Source: Dermatophagoides farinae
Taxonomy: Eukaryota > Arthropoda > Arachnida > Sarcoptiformes > Pyroglyphidae
Assembly: GCF_024713945.1 (NCBI RefSeq)
Contig: NW_027461518.1
Span: forward strand, 186,001-250,000
Length of the DNA: 64,000 nt
Direction: 5' to 3'
Under the pieces are notes generated by a model. The model was given only the letters and a program-made list of their open reading frames with translations, did no database searches and was not told the origin of the DNA. The position numbers were made by a program, and so were the translations under genes. The stretch's first letter is position 1, and every line of letters begins with the position of its first letter. Positions 18,302 through 27,445 of this stretch are shown piece after piece.

Positions 18302-19483
18302 ATGGACAAGAAAATACCTAACTTAGTAAGCTGGAATTTGCCCAGACTCAAGACTTGCTTGCTGGAAATTATCAAGAACAGTGAAGAAGCAACGAGTGAA
18401 GCTTTTTACCGAGAGTTCGTCGACTTGGCTACTGACATAAGCAACTTGTGTGACTGTCCCATTATAATTGAGCCCTGTTTGTATTTAGTTCGTGGTTTGT
18501 TTGCTGACGTAGACGTCATCTGCGCAAAGGCTTTGTTGTCGTTGGGCGTTTTACGTTACGTAGACTCTCTAGTATTCCTTCATCGGTCCAAAAACTTCGA
18601 CATGCACGAGATGCAATACATATGCGACATCCACAAACTTCCTTCTTGCGTAGTGGAATTACGCCACCAAATAGTCCACAAAAGCCTGCCTTCTATCGAT
18701 CAGCTTAAATGTGAAGCCTGGGTCGTGCTCAATCATGCTTACAACGATTATTTCAAAGAAATCCTCGAATTACCTGCGCGCGACAATTTGACCATGGTCT
18801 CGTTCTCTTCCAACAAAAGCTTACAATCTGACCTTTTACAGATGCTATTAGTTCAAGAGTCTCTAAACAACGACATGTTTCCCTATATCTATAACCTAGT
18901 GTACAACTGTGCGAAGTATACTATGATTGCTAATGAAATAAATGAGCTTGAACACCTGGTTCTGCAAACAGACTGTGAGTATCTATGCCAACTTATTGAG
19001 CAAACCGTCGAAGACGCTGTCGATAGCGGTCTTAACGCTCTCTCCCTGGAATCTGACGCGCAAATCGAACTGATTCACTCTATTTTTTGTCACGAACGAA
19101 AATTTTTCCAGATCATTCTTAATTCAAGAAAAAATAACTGCCATCGACACATTGTAGTTTATTTTATTTTGAAGTTTGCAGTAAGTAGCAATCAAAGCTT
19201 GTTTTTTAAACTTGTAAAAAAAGTGTTGTGCAGCGTGAACCATATTTCAGCTGGCCATGCAGCAAATGTCAAGGTACAAACGACTCTTTCCTGGATTCAC
19301 CATGTCTTAAACGGTGAACGTTTTTTTTATAACACAAACGACAAAAAGTTCTTGCACGACTGCAAAATCTTTGTGGCTCGAATAGCGTCAGAACTGTTCC
19401 TGTTGCTGGAGAACGAAAAATTCGCCAATGTCAAAAATTGTATTTTGGATATATTAAAAATAAAGTTTAAGCGTCTAATCTAG
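18302..19483 (+). CDS. LAS1: LAS1-like ITS2 pre-rRNA endonuclease
   Basis: 393 residues. Near residue 120 is VVELRHQIVHKSLPSIDQLKCEAWVVLNHAYNDYF, which matches the LAS1 family block LRHEATHGELPSLxxLRxAAxxALDWLxxxYW. R121 and H126 give the R-x4-H signature of HEPN ribonucleases, the catalytic motif of Las1. Las1 with the kinase Grc3 cuts ITS2 at the C2 site during 60S maturation. The rest is helical with no further motif that I can name. In other organisms the C-terminal tail of Las1 inserts in Grc3; the tail here cannot be judged by eye. One exon. Confidence 0.75.
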   Translation: MDKKIPNLVSWNLPRLKTCLLEIIKNSEEATSEAFYREFVDLATDISNLCDCPIIIEPCLYLVRGLFADVDVICAKALLSLGVLRYVDSLVFLHRSKNFDMHEMQYICDIHKLPSCVVELRHQIVHKSLPSIDQLKCEAWVVLNHAYNDYFKEILELPARDNLTMVSFSSNKSLQSDLLQMLLVQESLNNDMFPYIYNLVYNCAKYTMIANEINELEHLVLQTDCEYLCQLIEQTVEDAVDSGLNALSLESDAQIELIHSIFCHERKFFQIILNSRKNNCHRHIVVYFILKFAVSSNQSLFFKLVKKVLCSVNHISAGHAANVKVQTTLSWIHHVLNGERFFYNTNDKKFLHDCKIFVARIASELFLLLENEKFANVKNCILDILKIKFKRLI

Positions 19484-19751
19484 TTTTCATATTTTTTAAA
19501 AAACGTTTGACTAATCAAAATTGTCGGAAAACATGCATAATTAGAATTAATAAAAATTTTTTTTGAAGTTTAAATAAAAAAATAATTATTCGTTTCTAAG
19601 TAAACAAAATATTTATCTCAACGTCATTGTCAGCTATTGGAAGAACGGTCGATTATAACTTAGAGTTCCTGCGTTCGAAAGCTATTTGCAGGTTTAATAT
19701 CTATTTGAAAAACAGATTTTCATCTAGCCTATTATAATTTATAATTTTTTT

Positions 19752-22703
19752 ATGGATAATCTTCCTCAAAACAAAACTGCCAAGACAGTAAAGGAATCTA
19801 GTCAACTCAAATTTAGTTTAAACCCTTATGCTGCGCCATACTACCCAGACGGATTTAACAATCAGCAAGTGAAACAGAACTCGTCTGTAGGTACACGAGA
19901 TCGTAAAGTTAGCCGAAACCGTGGTAAAGATCACTCAGTGAACTACTCGTCAGACTATCAGAATAAATTTGACCATGCAAGTAACACCAAGAATGTTTCT
20001 CAAACTACGCACAACGGCACCAAAACGGACGAAAAACACAATTACTTTTCCAAACCCAACATCAGAGTTTCTCCTAATGCCACTGCGCCAGACTCATACT
20101 CAGAAGGTTTGACAAAACATCACAATTACCACAATAAACATCATTATGGCAAGAAAACGCACGAAGCTGTTGAGAACGATGAAAAGGAACTTCCTAATGA
20201 ACCAGCTTTGAAAGAAAGTGATGAAAGTAAAGTTTTTTCGACAAAAGAAACCCCTGCTGCCGACAAGACAGAGTCAAACGCCAGCCAACCAAACCACTAC
20301 TCTCGTAAGCACCAGCACACCAAACATTGGGCAAATAAAGTGAGCAGCAAGGCTGAGCATGCTACAGAAACTGAAATCGAAATCGAAGGCGGAATTGTTG
20401 ATAACGTAGTTGAGTCGTTGCAAAGATTAAACGCCTCGGAACACGGTTCTAAACACTATCGAAGAGACAACAAACGTACGAAGTCTAGAAACCAAGAAAA
20501 TAAGATACTTGCGACAGAGCCAACTCTTAAAGCCCCGCCTCTTGATAAATTGGAAACAGTGGAAGCCAGTCTGAAATCAACCGTTATCTTTGTTAAAAAG
20601 ACCGACAAACCGGTTGAAAACTTGACCGGCAACACAGCCACGAAGTCTTCAACCGAAGAAACTTTTCTTGAGAATGGCAAAAAGAAGACTGGTACTCAAA
20701 CTGTGGAGAGATTGTCTTACGCAACAATCGTTAAGATGAGCAAACCAAACAACTTGCAAACCAAAAACCAACCTGTCAAGAATGCTTCTCCAGAGAGCAC
20801 AGAAGTAACTGAAGAAAAACCAGCAGTCGAAGTGGGTAAAACAACCAGCAAAGACGCTAAACCAACGCAATCTTCTGTTGCTTCAGCCAAACCCATTGAA
20901 CCTAAAATAGCCGCAGCTAGTTCTGCTACTCGCGCTAACGTACCTAAACCAGAAGAAATTTCTGAAAAAATTCAAGTAGAAGCAGAAAAGCGGGCTGCAA
21001 AGGAAACTGTTACTACTCAACAAAAGACAATCTTCCGTGATGTCGTTTCTAAGTCTCACAAACACGAAAAAGCTGAATCAAAACACCCCACGATTGAAAA
21101 GGAAACAGGTTCGAAATCTTCTTCGAAGACCCATCAAACTGCTACTTTCAAAAAAACACATAAGGCTGAAAAAGCTGTTGAAGCGCCAAATGTAGAGGTT
21201 GAAAAGCATGTCGAGGTCAAACCTGAAATCGTTGAAGTTGAAAAGCCGAGGGAACACGTTTCAGCTCAACCAGAAGCGGGCAAGGAAAAAAAGCAAGCCA
21301 CGAGAAATCGATGGGCTGACATTTGCCGTGGCGACAATTCAAAAACAGCGTCAAAATTGTCATCAACTGCTTCTAGCAGTATGTTTATTCCTGGTTTTAG
21401 ATCTACCTCGAGTACAACAGCTCACACGGCTGGCGCAGACGCCGCGACCGAGCAAGCTACTTCTTCTGTTGATCTGTCCTTTAAACGTCAAAAGAACATG
21501 ACTAATTTGAAATCCAAAATCGAAAAACACGAACAAACCCCAGTAGCCGCAACTTCCGAAAAAATTTCGTTGGACAAGCTAATATCCGACAAGACAATAC
21601 TTTCATCCATTTCAAAAGCTCCGGCCGAAGTTGCTAACGAGAAGCACATCTACGACATAGACTTCCTCTGTAGCATTAGAAAGAATTGCGAAAGCGAAGA
21701 AATGTTCAAGCCGCAAAACCTCCCCTGCTACCTGTTTAACTTGAAGTCTCAAATGGAGAAGCAAAAAGAACTCATTGACGCTTTTGATAAAATTGTTGAA
21801 ATTTCAGAAAAATTCTCTCCAGAAAGCCTTAAGAAGACATTGAACAAGAATTCTTTTTCTTCTGCGAAGTCTACTGAAACAGCATCAGCTTGTAAACCGA
21901 TTGTAGGTGCTGCTTTCACTGAATTAATAAACGCAGTTAGTCCCGTTTTCCAATTAGACCAAAACAAAGAAGGAAGAACGTTCTCAGACTTCTCTTCGAC
22001 ATCTGACAAGACTATGATAGCTAAGACCAAACGTCTGAGAGCTTTACTGAACAAAATGACTCCGACAACTTATGACAACATTTTCGTAGCTATAATCGAA
22101 ATTTGTGAACCTACCATCGAAGACGCTAGAAACGTACTTGAACTTATTTTCGAAAAAGCAACCACCAACCACATGCATCTGAGTATGTATGCAGATCTTT
22201 GTTCCAAACTGGGTATTTACTTTGTCGAGGCTGGACTTTTTACCAATGTGCCAACCGAAGGCAAACATCGCTTCAACTATTTCTTGACTGATATGTGTGA
22301 GAATTCGTTCAATCGATACATCCTTCAACCTTTCAACGCTCCTGAATCGCTAAGCGAAAACGATGCGTTCGAAGCTCTTCTCGATTTCAAAAAACGCATG
22401 AAGGGTAACTTGACTTTTATTTGTCTGCTCGCTCAAACTAAGCGCGTCAGAGCCAAGATCTTGTTACATATAATCAACGATATTTTAAGATTGAAGGATC
22501 CCATTCAGCTCGAAGCTTTAGCCTACTTCTTGCCTCAATGCTACGAAGCGCTTCTTGAAAAGCCTAAAGATAAGATATATTTCGAGTCTGACATTTTCCC
22601 TCGAATTAAAGCTATAGCTGATTCTGAGGAACTCCCGCTGAGAGTTCAAGTTTTATTAACTGAGCCTATTTCAAATATTGAGAAACTTATCAATGCTGAA
22701 TAA
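19752..22703 (+). CDS. EIF4G: Translation initiation factor eIF4G with N-terminal PAM2 motif
   Basis: 983 residues. SLNPYAAPYYP (residues 22-32) fits the PAM2 consensus LNxxAxx(F/Y)xP, which binds the MLLE domain of poly(A)-binding protein. A long disordered, Lys/Glu/Thr-rich region follows (about 40-570). YDIDFLCSI at about residue 634 fits the eIF4E-binding motif YxxxxL-hydrophobic and resembles YDREFLL of human eIF4G. A MIF4G domain occupies about 750-975 (LRALLNKMTPTTYDNIF, LELIFEKATTNHMHLSMYADLCSKLG, ICLLAQTKRVRAKILLHII). It contacts eIF4A and eIF3. No MA3 or W2 domain follows, so the C-terminus is of the short yeast type. Codon use is richer in GC than in neighbouring genes. Confidence 0.85.
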   Translation: MDNLPQNKTAKTVKESSQLKFSLNPYAAPYYPDGFNNQQVKQNSSVGTRDRKVSRNRGKDHSVNYSSDYQNKFDHASNTKNVSQTTHNGTKTDEKHNYFSKPNIRVSPNATAPDSYSEGLTKHHNYHNKHHYGKKTHEAVENDEKELPNEPALKESDESKVFSTKETPAADKTESNASQPNHYSRKHQHTKHWANKVSSKAEHATETEIEIEGGIVDNVVESLQRLNASEHGSKHYRRDNKRTKSRNQENKILATEPTLKAPPLDKLETVEASLKSTVIFVKKTDKPVENLTGNTATKSSTEETFLENGKKKTGTQTVERLSYATIVKMSKPNNLQTKNQPVKNASPESTEVTEEKPAVEVGKTTSKDAKPTQSSVASAKPIEPKIAAASSATRANVPKPEEISEKIQVEAEKRAAKETVTTQQKTIFRDVVSKSHKHEKAESKHPTIEKETGSKSSSKTHQTATFKKTHKAEKAVEAPNVEVEKHVEVKPEIVEVEKPREHVSAQPEAGKEKKQATRNRWADICRGDNSKTASKLSSTASSSMFIPGFRSTSSTTAHTAGADAATEQATSSVDLSFKRQKNMTNLKSKIEKHEQTPVAATSEKISLDKLISDKTILSSISKAPAEVANEKHIYDIDFLCSIRKNCESEEMFKPQNLPCYLFNLKSQMEKQKELIDAFDKIVEISEKFSPESLKKTLNKNSFSSAKSTETASACKPIVGAAFTELINAVSPVFQLDQNKEGRTFSDFSSTSDKTMIAKTKRLRALLNKMTPTTYDNIFVAIIEICEPTIEDARNVLELIFEKATTNHMHLSMYADLCSKLGIYFVEAGLFTNVPTEGKHRFNYFLTDMCENSFNRYILQPFNAPESLSENDAFEALLDFKKRMKGNLTFICLLAQTKRVRAKILLHIINDILRLKDPIQLEALAYFLPQCYEALLEKPKDKIYFESDIFPRIKAIADSEELPLRVQVLLTEPISNIEKLINAE

Positions 22704-23340
22704 GAGTCTAAGTAGATTTTTCAGTTTTTTCGACATTCAGCCTATGTTGAATGCCCATTAAACTAAATATTGAAACTTTATATTTCCTGATGTTATTTAG
22801 TTTTTAGATAAATATTTAGTTATTTAAAAGTCTCTATAAGATGTTTTTACATTTAAGTGATTTAATTTCATATCATTGATCAGTTATAAATAGCCTGTCT
22901 TAGCTATCTTCATTTATAAACTAAGTTAAACTTATCTCATCATCTGATTTCCCTGTTTGCCGGATATTGACCACTTTTTCTAGTATTAAAGTGTGAAAGC
23001 ATGTCAAGCCTTTGTTTTTTTTGCTATGGCGCTGGACAAAGTTCAGCATAACGTACACTTGCTACTAATTTTGGAAAAATTAAGCAGATTTGTACTATGT
23101 TTTTATTTTTCAGAAGAAGTGCATTTATTGATCGTTTTACAGACATTAATCACCACATATACAAATTTAAAAACTTCTTTATTTTGAAAATACTAACTAT
23201 AAATAAAAGATCAAAATAGAAGTATTCACACAAAGATTGTTCTGTAAATAAATACCATTTATCAAAACACCATTCTGTGTGGTTAATTAATTTGTGGATA
23301 TTTAATAAAACAATTATATAAGTCGCTGTGGTTAGCTAAA
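22704..23340. other. Convergent intergenic region, 637 nt, unusually long for this window
   Basis: This lies between the stops of eIF4G (plus) and the aspartyl protease (minus), where a promoter is not needed. It has a short frame on plus (first ATG 23026, 53 codons, hydrophobic) and a 40-codon frame on minus across the same bases; neither looks convincing. On the minus strand a box C-like ATGATGA and a box D-like CTGA lie about 60 nt apart (near 22940 and 22880), but the terminal stem is poor. A noncoding RNA is possible. Confidence 0.35.
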
Positions 23341-24855
23341 TTAATTGATTACGTTTGCTTTGCACGTGGAGTTTCTGAACCCAATTTTGTTTTCATCGAT
23401 GTCAAAAATAACTTCTGAGTCTCTGAAAAATGTTTGACCTAAAACAATGCTATTTTCTCTATCTGCGTAGTAACCGAAACAGTAGGTAGACATATTTGTG
23501 CGAACCAAAAAGTTAGATAGCTGAATTGAGTATCTGACCAACTCTGGTGCCATTGGGTCCGGGCCTCTAGATTCAAATACAAAATCTAATTTGGGAAGTG
23601 ATTGCAGCGCTTTTACTAATTCATACATTATTAATTCGCGTTTTTTCATAATTGGCAAATTTTGCCTCATGATTTTCTTGAATAACCTGCTGTTTTCGAT
23701 GTTCAAACAAGTCTTCTGTTTGAAAGTTAAATTTTTAGACGTCGAACAAATTATGTTGTCAAATTTTTTTGTGTGTCTATGAATGAATAGACAAATAGCA
23801 TCAAACAAATTGTCCAGGTCGTTTTTCATAGCTTTTGGAAAGTAAGAGAAAGTAGTTCCTGAGTCAATCAAAGCCAATTCATTTTCAAATTGCACACTGT
23901 GTTTTGTGTTCATTTCTTTTTGAGAACTCATAATGCCCTGTGGAAGTTCCAAATCGATCTCGATAGCTTCTAATTTCAACTTGTATCTGCCTGGTTCGTG
24001 TAAATGGACCCATTGATACAATGAATCGTCTGACGAAGAAATGTTTCTTCCTAACGATAATTCTCCGCCTATGATACCTAAGCACATTCCAAACCGTTTA
24101 TTAGATAGTTTATCCAAGATATTTGAAATGAAAGTGTTTTTAAAATGTTTAGAGTTTGCTCCAAAGCCAATTATTCCGTTCGCGTCTTGTTCGTAAAATA
24201 ATATCGATTCCTGCATAGCACATCCAAACGGAAAATTGACCGTCAGTTCTAAACCGTTAACATTTTCTAAATAGCCGTTTAGTGTTATGTTGTCTCGCAC
24301 GATCCGCCCAAATAAATGAGAACCTTCAGTGTAACTTTGGCTAAACAGACAGTCAGAGTTTCTTAAATTACAACTTCCGTTCAGCTCCGCGCAAGCCTTT
24401 TCACTACATGTAACTACTTTGGCTGTTTTACTTATCGAATTGCTGTAGTTTGAAAAATATTTGTGGTGTGGGCCTTTTTCACTGGTATCGCATGATAAAG
24501 ATATTATAGATGAACCAGTGTCTACAATCATAGCCTGTTGAATGCTTTCTCCTGTTTGAACGCTAGACCCAATGTTTGCTATTATGAAATAATACGCTTC
24601 ATTTTCAATTGATCCAAACACTGGCAGTATCAACCCAGACGTTTTTACACTCTGATTACTTTCTTTATTCAAAAATCTCGGTTCCTTACCATTCGTTTGG
24701 CTATTAGACCCGTATTTAAACCTTGTCGACGCTGTATTTGCTTGGTTTCTGTCTCCCAATGCGGCAGTGGAACTGCTTTCGTGCAAATTTAATTTTCCGA
24801 ATATTGGCAATAATAGCAAGTTTTGAACTATTAAGCTGTATTTTAAAACTTTCAT
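23341..24855 (-). CDS. Nepenthesin-type aspartyl protease (ASP5/plasmepsin V-like group)
   Basis: 504 residues with a signal peptide (MKVLKYSLIVQNLLLLPIFG). The two catalytic motifs are VDTGSS (Asp112) and IDSGTT (Asp near 331). After the first, VTCSEKACAELNGSCNLRNSDCLFSQSYTEGSHLFG reproduces the C..C....C.....C.....Y.EGS..G pattern of the nepenthesin insert, seen in plants and in apicomplexan plasmepsin V/ASP5. ENSIVLGQTFFRDSEVIFD is the C-terminal hydrophobic-hydrophobic-G motif. No C-terminal transmembrane helix is present, unlike plasmepsin V, so the enzyme may be soluble in the secretory route. A 70-residue propeptide-like stretch precedes the core. Protease identity is firm; the orthologue is not. 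Confidence 0.8.
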   Translation of the reverse strand: MKVLKYSLIVQNLLLLPIFGKLNLHESSSTAALGDRNQANTASTRFKYGSNSQTNGKEPRFLNKESNQSVKTSGLILPVFGSIENEAYYFIIANIGSSVQTGESIQQAMIVDTGSSIISLSCDTSEKGPHHKYFSNYSNSISKTAKVVTCSEKACAELNGSCNLRNSDCLFSQSYTEGSHLFGRIVRDNITLNGYLENVNGLELTVNFPFGCAMQESILFYEQDANGIIGFGANSKHFKNTFISNILDKLSNKRFGMCLGIIGGELSLGRNISSSDDSLYQWVHLHEPGRYKLKLEAIEIDLELPQGIMSSQKEMNTKHSVQFENELALIDSGTTFSYFPKAMKNDLDNLFDAICLFIHRHTKKFDNIICSTSKNLTFKQKTCLNIENSRLFKKIMRQNLPIMKKRELIMYELVKALQSLPKLDFVFESRGPDPMAPELVRYSIQLSNFLVRTNMSTYCFGYYADRENSIVLGQTFFRDSEVIFDIDENKIGFRNSTCKANVIN

Positions 24856-24949
24856 TCGCTAATTCGGATTTTGAAATTACCTGTTGTAACTAAAAGCAAA
24901 CCCTGTTGTTTTTTATTGAGCGATTGAAATCACAACCACAACTTAAAAC

Positions 24950-24976
24950 GCGCATTTTAATTACGATATAATGCGC
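24950..24976. promoter_or_regulatory. GCGCATT inverted repeat upstream of aspartyl protease
   Basis: GCGCATT (24950-24956) and AATGCGC (24970-24976) are 13 bases apart, and a further GTGCGCG lies near 24992. This is about 100 bases upstream of the protease ATG. TGCGC-type words are rare in this AT-rich spacer. A transcription-factor site, for instance of the ApiAP2 type, is inference only. Confidence 0.3.
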
Positions 24977-25085
24977 AAAAATCTTTACTTAGTGCGCGAA
25001 TAAATTGCTACAAAAAACTTCAAAAGAGAAATCCGGTTTATCTATAAGACATGCTTCGACATCTTGAAACCAGGCTTGGAAAAAC

Positions 25086-27350
25086 TTAGGTATTTAACTT
25101 TTTATTGTTTTTCTTTTTGACGATCGATACGATTAACTTAATCAAAAAAAAATAAAAGATACTCTTAACTATTTTGGATATCAGCAAATAAATTTGAATC
25201 ATAGTTTCTAATGTGCGCATACTCGTCCATAAAAACAAAACGTTGATACGACGGTTGTTTTTTAAAATAACGCTTTTTAGCTCGTTGTGCAATAGCGATG
25301 GAAAAAAAGTTTCTAATAATAGCGTTAGGTACAGTTGTAATAGTTTAGTGATTTCTGTAACGGGAGTTTTTCTTCGTAATATTGAAAAAGTAGACAGATC
25401 TGAAACTTGTGCAACTACTAAGTCTTGCTCAGCTTTAGTAAACAAATCGTTTTTTACCGACAAATACGCTTCAAGACAATAATGTCTCGTTTGACGTGAA
25501 ATAGATAGAAACCAGTCTTTTTTATAGAGCGAGAAACAGTAAGTTCTGAGTCTTTTTCTCGATATTGAAGAAAACTCTAACTCGCTTAGGTGTTTTAATT
25601 TATCCATCTCTATCAAGTCTTCTTTTGTATGGAGTAACTGTTTTAGTTTGGAATTCTCTTTTTCTGCCGATTGTAACGTAGCTATCATTTTTGTAAGCAC
25701 CACGGCCAAAGTATTTTGTTGCTTTTCAAGTAATTCCATTCTGTGGTTCATACCTACGACGGGTGGTAGACTGTCGTTTATGAGAGCGTTTTGTTTTTGT
25801 AAATTATTCTTGATATCAGCTAATAAGCTTTCCATCTCAAAATAGCTGCTAGTAGAATTTATAAAGTTTGTGTTTTTGATAGCGTGGTACGTATCGACGA
25901 GTTCCGAACTGTTTTTATTTATCTCGGACCCATACTTGTTTTTGGTGAAAAAACGATTCGAATTCGAGTTTAACTGGAAATTGCTGTAATAAAATTTGGC
26001 GTTTTCTGAATCGTCAAAGTCCTCGTTAGCTAACAAGTTTGTTGTGTACATTTTTTGCTGCGTCTGCAAGTTTAAGTTGCGGTCGGTGGTGGTTTTGTTT
26101 TCCAGATTTTGAACTTGAGTAGATCCAAAAACCTTAACCTGAGACAATGTGCAAATGTTGATATCGTGGATCTCATAGTACGATAGAACTTCAAACTTAA
26201 TGTACGACGTCCAGCAAGCTTCCTTAGGTAAATTTTCACACGCAGGTTTTAAGTAGAACAGGTTGGATTCTTTTAAGGCTGACAGCTCTACTGTAGCTAT
26301 GTGTTTCCATTCTTCAGTGGGGTACCTCATAGAAGAGTACACTGTTATCCGATCAAAATAACTGGAAAAAGGTTCGGAAGAAGTAAACTCAATGGCGTGC
26401 AAAGAGATCGGCTCATGAAACCCAATAATAAACATAGTTGGCGAAGTACAGAGTGTTTTAATGTATGAATCTTTGGGATTATGTAAAAGCGCGTTGGGAT
26501 TGCTTACTTCTGAAGAAAAAGCCACTACACGAGCCCCGGCTGACGCACTGGCGAAATTATAATTGAAGTTATGCAGCTTAGGAGATGTGGGCTTTAAAAT
26601 TAGCATATCGGAAGTTTTGGATAAAATAAATTTGCGATGAGTTATGGTGTCTTTAGGCGTTAGTTTTATTGTTGAAGAAACGCATTTTAACAATATGTAA
26701 AGTATATTGGTAAGAATCAGCTTGAGAAACCTTTTAGCGCTGAGAACAAACCTTTTGATCTTGCGATAGAGGGAGTATAATTGTGAAGTGTCAGTCTCAT
26801 TAGAAAGTATATCAGGAAAGTAACTAATCTTATTATTTCGTTCGCGTATTTTTATGGCTTTTTTTACACTGGGTTTCAAAACTGCATTTTCAATCGTTCG
26901 TACCGCTGACTCATGTGGAAGCGTTTTAAAAGCGTCAGACTTGTCCAAGCCATAAGCTGTGTTTGAAAAAACAACATTTAAACTGTCGTTAAAAGATTTT
27001 TTTTTCGAAAAATTATGTTTTGCGGTTTTTCTGATTTCAGATTGAACTTCAGTATGTCCAGTGTCTTTGTCGATTGGGTCTGAATTCGGCCGCGACAAAA
27101 AACTACTTAAAAAAGCATCTACCTCAACATCAACAAAGCATGTCTCAAATAAACGCGCGAAGTAGAGATCTAGCGGCGTTAGTGACAAACACTGCTTGTC
27201 GGTTTGCGTTAAGGGTGGCGTTACGGAAAAAAAAATATCGCAATCGTGCGACTGGTTGGTTTCCGTATCTGAAGCAATAATTCTATTTATATATGCTAAA
27301 GATATTACAGATGACGATAAAATACTCTTTCTAAAGAAATTGAAAAACAT
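25086..27350 (-). CDS. SUN-domain ER membrane protein of the SLP1/SUCO/OPT type
   Basis: 754 residues with an N-terminal signal peptide. FNYNFASASAGARVVAFSSEVSNPNALL (from about residue 262) and EPISLHAIEFTSSEPFSSYFDRITVYSSMRYPTEEWKHIATVEL are the hallmark of SUN domains. This includes the N(F/Y)AS..SGA opening, and the region ends with ICTLSQVKVFG. The domain is central (about 262-420), not C-terminal, as in Slp1, SUCO and plant osteopotentia. A coiled coil (about 530-585) and a C-terminal hydrophobic helix (SIFYFFLIKLIVSIV) with a lysine-rich tail follow; another hydrophobic stretch lies near 210-235. In yeast the Slp1-Emp65 pair protects folding of soluble ER proteins. A partner is not visible here. 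It lies upstream of the aspartyl protease on the same strand. Confidence 0.75.
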   Translation of the reverse strand: MFFNFFRKSILSSSVISLAYINRIIASDTETNQSHDCDIFFSVTPPLTQTDKQCLSLTPLDLYFARLFETCFVDVEVDAFLSSFLSRPNSDPIDKDTGHTEVQSEIRKTAKHNFSKKKSFNDSLNVVFSNTAYGLDKSDAFKTLPHESAVRTIENAVLKPSVKKAIKIRERNNKISYFPDILSNETDTSQLYSLYRKIKRFVLSAKRFLKLILTNILYILLKCVSSTIKLTPKDTITHRKFILSKTSDMLILKPTSPKLHNFNYNFASASAGARVVAFSSEVSNPNALLHNPKDSYIKTLCTSPTMFIIGFHEPISLHAIEFTSSEPFSSYFDRITVYSSMRYPTEEWKHIATVELSALKESNLFYLKPACENLPKEACWTSYIKFEVLSYYEIHDINICTLSQVKVFGSTQVQNLENKTTTDRNLNLQTQQKMYTTNLLANEDFDDSENAKFYYSNFQLNSNSNRFFTKNKYGSEINKNSSELVDTYHAIKNTNFINSTSSYFEMESLLADIKNNLQKQNALINDSLPPVVGMNHRMELLEKQQNTLAVVLTKMIATLQSAEKENSKLKQLLHTKEDLIEMDKLKHLSELEFSSISRKRLRTYCFSLYKKDWFLSISRQTRHYCLEAYLSVKNDLFTKAEQDLVVAQVSDLSTFSILRRKTPVTEITKLLQLYLTLLLETFFPSLLHNELKSVILKNNRRINVLFLWTSMRTLETMIQIYLLISKIVKSIFYFFLIKLIVSIVKKKNNKKLNT

Positions 27351-27445
27351 ATCATTTTTTTCAATATGAGATTACTTGCTATAGAATATTTATTCTCTAA
27401 TTAACAAACACGTGCGTTATTACAAATTTAAATTAACTGCGTTAT

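Noticed and set aside
19625-19700. tRNA-like segment with a GTTCGAA T-loop word and a D-arm-like AGCTATTGGAAGAACG upstream of eIF4G
   Set aside because: T-stem, anticodon stem and acceptor stem do not pair; only the loop word fits.
22993-23187. 64-codon hydrophobic frame on plus in the eIF4G-protease gap
   Set aside because: It lacks an ATG until 23026, matches no family, and an equally good frame exists on the opposite strand over the same bases.
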